DNA of 11,786 nucleotides, from contig CAJUAW010000088.1 in NCBI GenBank assembly GCA_910584605.1, positions 1 through 11,786 of the forward strand, in the 5' to 3' direction. The position numbers and the translations under genes are program-made. Positions 6,736-11,786 of the stretch are shown here, piece after piece. This DNA is from an uncultured Oscillospiraceae bacterium. GTDB lineage: Bacteria; Bacillota_A; Clostridia; Oscillospirales; Oscillospiraceae. Position 1 is the first letter of the stretch; the number at the start of each line of letters is the position of its first letter. The notes beneath the pieces were generated by a model, which did not search any database, had not been told where the DNA came from, and saw nothing but the letters and a program-made list of their open reading frames with translations.

Positions 6736-8559
6736 CTAATCCACACAGAACATGGGCCGGGCCTCGTCGAACAGGTCCACCATGCCGCAATAGTTGAGCA
6801 CCTCGTACCTCCACAGCCACTCCTGCTCCTCCTCGCTGAGCTCCGTCCGGGACAGGAACTCTCCGTCCGCCGTCACAAAGCCTACCGGGGTGATGGCGGG
6901 CAGGACCTCATACAGCTCAGACAGAAATTCCATGTACCCGGTGAGAGGCAGGCCGGCGGTCTGCGCGGTGAGCACCCCCAAAAAGTTGGGACTGATCACC
7001 ACATCCTGCCGCTCCTCGATGTCGTAGTTGGCCCAGAGGAAGAAGGGGACGGCGTACTGCTGCATAACCTCCTCCGTGGTGCGCTCGGACAGCTTTTTTC
7101 CATACAGCTCCTCATAGAAGGCGTTGGCCAGCGGCGGCTGGTGGTCCCCGAAAAAGACCACCAGGGTGGGTTCCTCGCACTGGCTGTAATAGCCGATCAG
7201 CTCCTCCAGGGCCTTGTCGCTCTCCCGCATCAGGTCCAGGAACTGCTCCGCGCTGTAATCGGCCGCCTTCAGATTGCCGGGCAGCTGGATCGCCTTGGGC
7301 AGGTTGTACCACCCCTGGGCGTAGCCGCTGTGGTTCTGCATGGTGACGTTAAAGAAAAAGCTGAAGTCCTCCTCCTCGGTAGACCGGCAGATCATCTCAT
7401 AGTCCGAGCGGTCGGAGATGTAGCTGCGGATCATGTAGGGGTCGGTCACGTCCTCCTCATACATCTGCCGGTCGAAGCTCAGATATTGGTAAGCCAGCAC
7501 CCGGTTCCAGCCCGAGGACTTGTAGGGGTGAAAGGCTGTGGTGGCGTAGCCCTGGCTCCCGGCCAGGGCGGCCAGGGAGGGCATGCCCTCCTCCACATAC
7601 AGCTGGTAGGCCACCGTATGGGGCGGCTGGAACAGGCTGGTAAAGCCGGTGAGGTACTCAAACTCGATGGTAGCGGTCCCGCCGCCGGTGACCGAGGAGT
7701 ACATCCAGCCCTTGATGGTGTTCTCCTCCATGGAGTGGAGAAAGGGGGTAGGGTCCTCCGAGGCGTTCAGCGCATCAAAGATGGTCAGATCGCCAAAGGA
7801 CTCGTTCATGATGACCACGATATTGACCGGCTGCTCCCCCTGGGCAGCCGGAACGCCGGGGTACTCCTCCATCAGCTCCAGCACCAGGTCCTTGGAGTAG
7901 TTCTCCGGCCGGTCCACCGAGGAGTACCGCAGGGCGATGGAAAAGTTCAGCAGAAAGCCGTTGCGCTGGGTAACCCACTGCTGGGTGTAGATATCCAGGG
8001 CGGGGAGCATCCCAGTGCAGAAGAAGGCGTAGCAGTAGCCCCCCATCACCGCCCACAGCAGCAGGGCGGCGGGCAGCTTCACCTTCTTCCGCCTGCGCTG
8101 GGGGACGCAGAAGAAGACCAGAAACAGGTAGGCCGTAAACAGCACCGCCGCCTGGGTGATGTACTGGTCCGCTGAGTAGTCAAAGCCTCCGGCCACGTTG
8201 GCAGCGGTGCGCCAGCCGGTGATGTCCGCCGGAAACAGAATCCGGCCGCGAAAACGCAGTACGTAGTGGTTCACCAGCCCGAAGGCAAAGGACAATACGG
8301 TCCCCAGGGCGGCTGCCCGCCGGTTCCGGCCCAGGATCAGCCGCAGGGCCGCAAACAGGAAGTAATAAAACACCATGTTCATCAGCACCTGCCAGGCGGC
8401 CAGGTCGTCGAACACGTCGTTCTCGTTTAAAAGTTCCACCATCCACAGGCAGACCCAGGGTCCCAGCAGGAACACCAGCCGGGACAGCCACTTGCCTGGG
8501 TCCCCCCGCCAGTCCCGCACCAGCCGGGGAAAGGTATCAGCATATAACAGTGCTCTCAT
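6736..8559 (-). CDS. LtaS-like membrane sulfatase-fold enzyme (phosphoglycerol transferase family)
   Basis: This 607-residue protein has five predicted N-terminal membrane segments (about 25-45, 55-77, 82-101, 132-152, 162-183), then an extracellular alkaline-phosphatase/sulfatase-fold domain from about 245, the architecture of lipoteichoic acid synthases. Key residues are visible: the metal ligand in VNIVVIMNESFGDL (E253), the nucleophile in GGGTATIEFEYLTG (T295) and the metal pair in FFGDHQPP (D472, H473). LtaS enzymes move phosphoglycerol from phosphatidylglycerol onto glycolipid or polymer. Other family members (MdoB, CgmB) decorate osmoregulated glucans, so the acceptor is open. The ATG at 8559 is chosen because GGAGGA (8567-8572) sits 7 bases upstream. 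A longer reading from TTG 8631 adds 24 poorly supported residues and overlaps the promoter. Terminator sequences lie at both ends. Confidence 0.9.
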   Translation of the reverse strand: MRALLYADTFPRLVRDWRGDPGKWLSRLVFLLGPWVCLWMVELLNENDVFDDLAAWQVLMNMVFYYFLFAALRLILGRNRRAAALGTVLSFAFGLVNHYVLRFRGRILFPADITGWRTAANVAGGFDYSADQYITQAAVLFTAYLFLVFFCVPQRRRKKVKLPAALLLWAVMGGYCYAFFCTGMLPALDIYTQQWVTQRNGFLLNFSIALRYSSVDRPENYSKDLVLELMEEYPGVPAAQGEQPVNIVVIMNESFGDLTIFDALNASEDPTPFLHSMEENTIKGWMYSSVTGGGTATIEFEYLTGFTSLFQPPHTVAYQLYVEEGMPSLAALAGSQGYATTAFHPYKSSGWNRVLAYQYLSFDRQMYEEDVTDPYMIRSYISDRSDYEMICRSTEEEDFSFFFNVTMQNHSGYAQGWYNLPKAIQLPGNLKAADYSAEQFLDLMRESDKALEELIGYYSQCEEPTLVVFFGDHQPPLANAFYEELYGKKLSERTTEEVMQQYAVPFFLWANYDIEERQDVVISPNFLGVLTAQTAGLPLTGYMEFLSELYEVLPAITPVGFVTADGEFLSRTELSEEEQEWLWRYEVLNYCGMVDLFDEARPMFCVD

Positions 8560-8602
8560 GGATCGTTCCTCCAATGCGGCCTCGCCGCAGCAATCGATGA
8601 TA

Positions 8603-8631
8603 AGAATAGCAACTTCAGGGAAAAAAAGCAA
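8603..8631 (-). promoter_or_regulatory. Candidate promoter of the LtaS-like gene
   Basis: On the minus strand, TTGCTT (8626-8631) is followed by a 17-base spacer and TATTCT (8603-8608), with a TGC extended -10. It lies about 45 bases before the start codon. The boxes are imperfect but the spacing is ideal. Confidence 0.5.
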
Positions 8632-8677
8632 GAGGATCGGCCTATCTTAAGGAAAGTTTAATCTTTTAACCGGTGTT

Positions 8678-8709
8678 CCCATTGTGCGACAACGGGTTTG
8701 CGTTTTTTT
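8678..8709 (+). terminator. Terminator-like hairpin on the plus strand in the LtaS-phage spacer
   Basis: The arms cccattgt (8678-8685) and acaacggg (8689-8696) pair with one mismatch around a 3-base loop. They are followed by tttgcgttttttt (8697-8709). On the plus strand this resembles an intrinsic terminator, but no plus-strand gene lies upstream within 1.9 kb. It may instead be a dyad for a regulator of the minus-strand gene, or a remnant of an integration event. Nearby, gcaca-aata-tgtgc (8742-8755) is a second small dyad. Apart from these and the flanking promoter and terminator, nothing else is seen in 8560-8820. Confidence 0.4.
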
Positions 8710-8770
8710 GTCTCTAACGTGTATCCAACCCGTAACTAACGGCACAAATATGTGCAAATAGTAAAAGGAC

Positions 8771-8815
8771 AAAAAAGTCAAAAAATAGCTGGGGCCATCA
8801 TCAAAGTGGCCCCAG
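8771..8815 (-). terminator. Intrinsic terminator for the minus-strand phage genes
   Basis: The arm ctggggcca (8789-8797) pairs perfectly with tggccccag (8807-8815). Read on the minus strand, the stem is followed by T-runs (complement of 8771-8786). It sits just after the stop of the gene at 8821-9159 and insulates the LtaS-like gene from it. Confidence 0.88.
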
Positions 8816-8820
8816 GTTAA

Positions 8821-9159
8821 TTACAGCTGATTCAATTTCCGCATCACGCCCTCATACGCCCTTGGGTTGACGACGCGCAGGGTCTCCATGTGTGCGTCCA
8901 TAACGCTCCAGGCGGCAGCGGGGTCCTTGCCCGAAACGGTCCGGAGAAAGTCGCTGTCTCCATACTGGCCCAGGCGCTCGGTCACGGGGGCTGATGCTTC
9001 GGAGTAGGCCGCAATCTGCGGCAGAGGCGTGGACAAGCCCAGCATTTCGTTCCGGCAGGTGTACAGCGCGGCCAGCAGCTCATACCGCTTTTCGGAGCTT
9101 TCCTCCTGCTCAAGCTCGTGGATCGCCCACTCTATCTCTTTGAGGTTTGGCGCAGCCAT
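8821..9159 (-). CDS. Conserved phage-type hypothetical protein
   Basis: This 112-residue cytoplasmic protein starts MAAPNLKEIEWAIHELEQEE and ends in an alpha-helical stretch containing YGDSDFLRTVSGKDPAAAW and VVNPRAYEGVMRKLNQL. It has an N-terminal acidic helix, an Ala/Pro-rich linker (about 45-60) and a compact C-terminal helical part. Proteins of this layout are familiar from clostridial prophages, where their role is unknown, so the phage assignment rests on pattern memory plus the neighbouring terminase. The start has a GGGGGTG binding site about 7 bases upstream. The upstream minus-strand remnant ends 15 bases before it, as in an operon. A good terminator follows. Confidence 0.78.
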   Translation of the reverse strand: MAAPNLKEIEWAIHELEQEESSEKRYELLAALYTCRNEMLGLSTPLPQIAAYSEASAPVTERLGQYGDSDFLRTVSGKDPAAAWSVMDAHMETLRVVNPRAYEGVMRKLNQL

Positions 9160-9174
9160 AGGCTACACCCCCTA

Positions 9175-9324
9175 TCAGGCTTGTTCCAGCTTCCGCATAA
9201 ACCGGCGGATATCCTCCCGGTCCTGCTCGGTCGCAGAGTCCAGAGCGGCCTCCAGGTGCTCCATCATCTCAGAGCGGCCATCGTCCCGGCTGTAGCGGCC
9301 ACGGCTGTCCCGGCGGGTGCGGCA
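9175..9324 (-). pseudogene. 5'-truncated phage gene remnant
   Basis: On the minus strand, the frame ending at 9175 reads CRTRRDSRGRYSRDDGRSE, then MMEHLEAALDSATEQDRED and a helical C-terminus (RRFMRKLEQA). The Arg/Ser/Gly-rich head followed by an acidic helix resembles small basic phage proteins encoded beside the gene at 8821-9159. No ATG, GTG or TTG start in this frame precedes the Arg-rich part until a TTG at 9423, with no ribosome binding site. Upstream of about 9324 the translation loses any protein-like character, and this strand instead holds a strong opposite-facing promoter. The gene therefore seems to have lost its 5' end at a junction near 9324-9340. A 30-residue product from ATG 9267 is possible. 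Confidence 0.6.
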
Positions 9325-9355
9325 CTGATTGGTGATGTAAATCCTGCAAATTTTA

Positions 9356-9384
9356 TTGACATTCCCACCAATATTTGATAAAAT
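9356..9384 (+). promoter_or_regulatory. Very strong sigma-A promoter
   Basis: It combines a consensus TTGACA (9356-9361), an exact 17-base spacer, a TGA extended -10 and TAAAAT (9379-9384, 5 of 6 matches). It reads into the 50-aa ORF starting at 9417 and is the best promoter in the window. Confidence 0.88.
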
Positions 9385-9416
9385 GAAGCTAGAATTGCAT
9401 AATCGGAGGTGCGCAG

Positions 9417-9569
9417 GTGGCAAAAACAGAATTACGGTTGCCGCCCGATATCATCCGAGCGATGGAAAACGTCGCTAATCGGGGTGGGACGGTCCGCTTA
9501 CAGATTGTTCACGGCTCCTGGAAGGTCCAGGAGGAAAAACGGCGGCTGATCATGGCCAGAGAAACTTAA
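9417..9569 (+). CDS. Small 50-residue ORF downstream of the strong promoter
   Basis: The frame starts at GTG 9417 with GGAGGT at 9405-9410 (6-base spacing) and ends at TAA 9567. The product begins MAKTELRLPPDIIRAMENV and continues through NRGGTVRLQIVHGSWKVQEE to a basic tail. It is a soluble, basic protein with one likely amphipathic helix (about 9-20) followed by beta-like strands. The correct promoter, binding site and terminator-like hairpin downstream make it a believable gene. I do not recognise the family. A small DNA- or RNA-binding phage protein is one guess. Confidence 0.65.
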   Translation: MAKTELRLPPDIIRAMENVANRGGTVRLQIVHGSWKVQEEKRRLIMARET

Positions 9570-9604
9570 ACCTACCCTGAATTGGCAGGGATAGAAGAGT
9601 CATT

Positions 9605-9656
9605 GGGACTATAGACTGAGTTTAAAACACTCAGCCCGTGGTCCCTTTTACTTTTT
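9605..9656 (+). terminator. Two-part hairpin with T-rich tail, terminator or attenuator before the terminase genes
   Basis: An outer stem gggac/gtccc (9605-9609 with 9641-9645) encloses a 6-bp stem ctgagt/actcag (9616-9621 with 9629-9634). It is followed by ttttactttttcc. A smaller hairpin, ccctg/caggg (9575-9590), precedes it. It would end the short transcript from 9384 or attenuate reading into the packaging genes. Confidence 0.65.
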
Positions 9657-9672
9657 CCAGGAGGAAACTTTT

Positions 9673-10770
9673 TTGGGACGGAGAAAACGGCGTTTAGGAA
9701 TACCGGACGAGGACCTTCAGGCACACTGCGTCAACTGTGATGCACTGCTGAACACAGAAAACGGAGTGCTGGCTTCTCCGGACTGGTATGGATCCACCAG
9801 GTTTGTCCATTACTGCAAGGAATGCCAAAAGGCACAGTTTGAGGACTATATCGATCAGTTTGGCGCGGATATGGCCTTTGTGGTTTGCTGTGCGGCGTAT
9901 AATCTGCCCTTTATCCCGGAGGCGGTCCCCTCCCGGCGGGAGGCAGACGGCGCGAACTGGGAGGCTTATTTGGAGCAGCTGAAGCTGCTGGACCAGGACG
10001 TTACCGACAGCGGAGAGCCCGCAGCCTTTTCGGATGGAATGACAGACCTGTCTGTGATGTTCGACGGAAAGGTCCCGGCCCGGCCCATGTTCGCCGGAGG
10101 GCTGACTACGGGGGGCGTGGCTGAGAAACTGGAGGGCACCAGGGCACAGCGTAAAAACTGGGGACTCTCCTATAAAACCGCCGAATATAAGGAGCTGGAC
10201 CGGCTGTATGGGATCAGGACCACCCGGTTTAAGGACGGCGGCATTGACCTGATGCTGGAGTACACCTTGCGGGAGCTCTGTAAACTCCAACTAGCCTTCT
10301 CTCAGGCGATGGGAAGCGGCTCAGGCGGAGACAGCAAGAAGGCCAAGGAGATCATGAGCATGATCACCAGCATGGAGAGCAGCAATCTGCTCCGACCAAA
10401 AGATGAGGCTCCGGCGGCAGCCAAGCAAATCGACACTCTGATCTCTTGCCTGGAGCGAAAGGGAATGGCCAGGAACGGGAAACTGCTCGCTTATGACGAG
10501 CTGCTGAAAGTGCTTCAGAAGGATCACCCCCACTACCCTATGGGCCACGACATGCTGGACCAGATCATCGGTTGTATCTGGAACAACATCCGGATCAATG
10601 ACGGCGCAGGAGAAACTGCCGAACTTCCAGTAGGACTGCAGGTGGACCCCATGTTTGGGGAGCTGGAGGAGGGGACCAGCGCAAAAGAAGAAAAGCTGCT
10701 GCGGGACCTTCAGGACCGGGGGATGACCCTGGTGAAACGAGAAAAGAGGGAACCAGATGGCAGCCGGTAA
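9673..10770 (+). CDS. Phage protein with N-terminal Cys4 motif in the small-terminase position
   Basis: A 365-residue protein read from TTG 9673, which has AGGAGG at 9659-9664 with good spacing; no nearer ATG is available. C19-x2-C22 and C48-x2-C51 form a probable zinc-ribbon near the N-terminus, with H18 and H47 beside them. Residues about 160-260 hold a charged helical middle section including a Gly/Ser linker (SGSGG). The C-terminus is acidic, then basic (KREKREPDGSR). It overlaps the terminase large subunit by 14 bases, the place normally held by the small subunit (DNA recognition). It is much longer than typical TerS (about 150-200) and lacks an obvious TerS HTH. The packaging role is inferred from position. 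It could alternatively be a phage regulatory or DNA-binding protein. Confidence 0.75.
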   Translation: MGRRKRRLGIPDEDLQAHCVNCDALLNTENGVLASPDWYGSTRFVHYCKECQKAQFEDYIDQFGADMAFVVCCAAYNLPFIPEAVPSRREADGANWEAYLEQLKLLDQDVTDSGEPAAFSDGMTDLSVMFDGKVPARPMFAGGLTTGGVAEKLEGTRAQRKNWGLSYKTAEYKELDRLYGIRTTRFKDGGIDLMLEYTLRELCKLQLAFSQAMGSGSGGDSKKAKEIMSMITSMESSNLLRPKDEAPAAAKQIDTLISCLERKGMARNGKLLAYDELLKVLQKDHPHYPMGHDMLDQIIGCIWNNIRINDGAGETAELPVGLQVDPMFGELEEGTSAKEEKLLRDLQDRGMTLVKREKREPDGSR

Positions 10771-11749
10771 AAAGTGGAACACCACGCTGCACCAATGGGT
10801 GAAGGCCGGGCAGGAACGGCCCGCCGATTACAGCGACGAAGACTGGGACAGTTGGGGGTTGCTGCTTTCCTACTGGCGGTGGTACCCAGACCGGATGCTG
10901 GATGTACTGACAGGTGGCCAGTCGGACTACTCGCTGACCTTGATCCAGGCACTGATCCAGCGGCTGTTTGCCCGGTACCAGGAGGTATTCATCACCGGCT
11001 CCCGGGGGACCAGCAAGACCTATAACGCCACCCTGTCCAAGATGATCGACGGAGTGCTGTGGCCTGGGGAGAAGATCAGATATTTCGGGCCGTCTCTAAA
11101 GCAGACCGCCGAAATTGCCCAGGGGACCTATACCCAGATAAAGAAGAATTACCCCGCATTGGAGGGTCACTTCTTCAAAACCAAGGGAGGAAACGACACC
11201 TTTGAACTGGTCACCAACCTTGGGTCGGAGTTCACCATCTCCACGATGCGCGGCGACAACTGCCACCAAGTGCTATGTGAAGAGGTGGGGCAGGAGGAGC
11301 AGCCCCTCTTCGAACACAAGAATTATCGCAACATCGTTCTTCCCTCCGTCCGGCTGCAGCATCAGGTGGAGAGAAGGCCCGACCCCCACCATATCGACTT
11401 TAAAAAACACTACATCACCTCCGCCTGCCGCCAGCAGAATGAGGCTTACCAATACCGCTGCGACACCCTGAAGGCCATGCGGATGGGCCAGAGCGCCTTT
11501 ATTTTAGACATCCCCTGGTATGTGTCGGTGATGTCCGGAATCAGAACGCTGGCCTGGGCGGACGATCTCCGACGGAAGCTTTCCGCCGAGGAGTGGATGC
11601 GGGAGATGGAGAGCCGGTACACCGGTGTGTCAGAAAACCCCGTCATCCGGGACGCGGTGCTCACCGAGGCCAAGAAGATCGAGGTCATGGAAACCCACCA
11701 CTGCCAAAACCCCTATGTGTTCTACATCATCGGGTGTCAGCGCCAATGA
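10757..11749 (+). CDS. terL: Phage terminase large subunit, ATPase part (frame ends before the nuclease domain)
   Basis: TerL is the packaging motor and nuclease that drives phage DNA into procapsids. The N-terminal ATPase shows the terminase-type Walker A GSRGTSKT (81-88), preceded by YQEVFIT, and Walker B VLCEEV (172-177). Residues to about 290 complete the ATPase core. The frame then reads PYVFYIIG (319-326), which resembles the first strand of the RNase H-like nuclease, and stops after four more residues (CQRQ). The total is 330 residues against the usual 400-600, so the nuclease domain is missing. All three forward frames close within 50 bases, so a one-base error does not explain it. 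ATG 10757 lies inside the end of the upstream gene. The gene is interrupted, or its remaining exon is beyond the right edge. Confidence 0.87.
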   Translation: MAAGKKWNTTLHQWVKAGQERPADYSDEDWDSWGLLLSYWRWYPDRMLDVLTGGQSDYSLTLIQALIQRLFARYQEVFITGSRGTSKTYNATLSKMIDGVLWPGEKIRYFGPSLKQTAEIAQGTYTQIKKNYPALEGHFFKTKGGNDTFELVTNLGSEFTISTMRGDNCHQVLCEEVGQEEQPLFEHKNYRNIVLPSVRLQHQVERRPDPHHIDFKKHYITSACRQQNEAYQYRCDTLKAMRMGQSAFILDIPWYVSVMSGIRTLAWADDLRRKLSAEEWMREMESRYTGVSENPVIRDAVLTEAKKIEVMETHHCQNPYVFYIIGCQRQ

Positions 11750-11786
11750 TAAAATGAAAGAAAACGCCGAGGAAAAAATGTAGTTT
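11734..11786 (+). other. Non-coding sequence interrupting terL, candidate 5' end of an inserted element
   Basis: After G326 of the terminase the sequence becomes AT-rich and is closed in all frames (stops at 11747, 11755 and 11781). It begins GTGTC, close to but not identical with the GUGYG start of group II introns. The window ends before any diagnostic structure, so the element type is undetermined. Confidence 0.4.

Larger units (their letters stand above)
8821..11786. mobile_element. Prophage or prophage-remnant region (right end outside window)
   Basis: The grouping rests on the terminase, its Cys4 partner and two small phage-type genes. No integrase, att direct repeat or tRNA is visible at the left side, so the boundary is set at the terminator near 8815 by default. 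The two minus-strand genes and the plus-strand packaging genes diverge around a promoter, and one is truncated, which suggests rearrangement. Confidence 0.65.

Noticed and set aside
6307..8175. 622-codon plus-strand open frame
   Set aside because: It spans the ends of two well-supported convergent genes and reads straight through the terminator between them.
11735..11749. Intein starting at Cys327 of the terminase
   Set aside because: An intein must keep the frame open, but the frame stops four codons later, so an intein at this point is not supported.
1..11786. CRISPR array, tRNA, rRNA or insertion-sequence transposase
   Set aside because: No regularly spaced repeats, cloverleaf-like segments or transposase motifs were seen on either strand.

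Overview
This GC-rich window looks like a chromosomal segment of a Clostridia-class Firmicute, probably an Oscillospiraceae-type gut anaerobe. The evidence is strong AGGAGG-type ribosome binding sites, a ylxM-ffh-rpsP-khpA-rimM gene order and an LtaS-type envelope enzyme. The last ~3 kb is phage-derived. The taxonomic placement is an inference from gene order and composition, not a database match.

Layout. (1) Positions 1-2137, minus strand: the first ~712 residues of a very large membrane glycosyltransferase of the cyclic beta-1,2-glucan synthase (NdvB/ChvB) type, running off the left edge. (2) Positions 2138-2312: a divergent intergenic region with a good promoter and a perfect 13-bp inverted repeat between that promoter and the ylxM ribosome binding site. 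(3) Positions 2313-6700, plus strand: a co-directional housekeeping cluster. It holds ylxM and ffh (signal recognition particle), rpsP (ribosomal protein bS16), khpA (KH-domain RNA chaperone), an unrecognised 139-aa protein that breaks the usual khpA-rimM adjacency, rimM (30S maturation), and an AI-2E-family membrane protein where trmD would normally sit. A bidirectional terminator closes the cluster. (4) Positions 6736-8559, minus strand: an LtaS-like alkaline-phosphatase-fold membrane enzyme with five predicted membrane segments. (5) Positions 8560-8820: an AT-rich spacer with a promoter, a plus-strand terminator-like hairpin and a minus-strand terminator. (6) From 8821: phage-derived genes. 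These are a small minus-strand protein, a minus-strand gene remnant lacking its 5' end, a very strong plus-strand promoter driving a 50-aa ORF, an attenuator-like hairpin, a Cys4 protein in the small-terminase position, and the large terminase.

The housekeeping cluster couples protein targeting with ribosome assembly, and the two flanking minus-strand genes act on the cell envelope. The most unusual spots are three. The terminase reading frame ends at 11749, just where its nuclease domain should begin, and all three forward frames are closed over the next ~50 bases, which suggests an inserted element such as an intron. The palindrome upstream of ylxM-ffh could be an operator. The compact promoter, mini-ORF and hairpin cassette at 9356-9656 appears to have been placed against a truncated phage gene.
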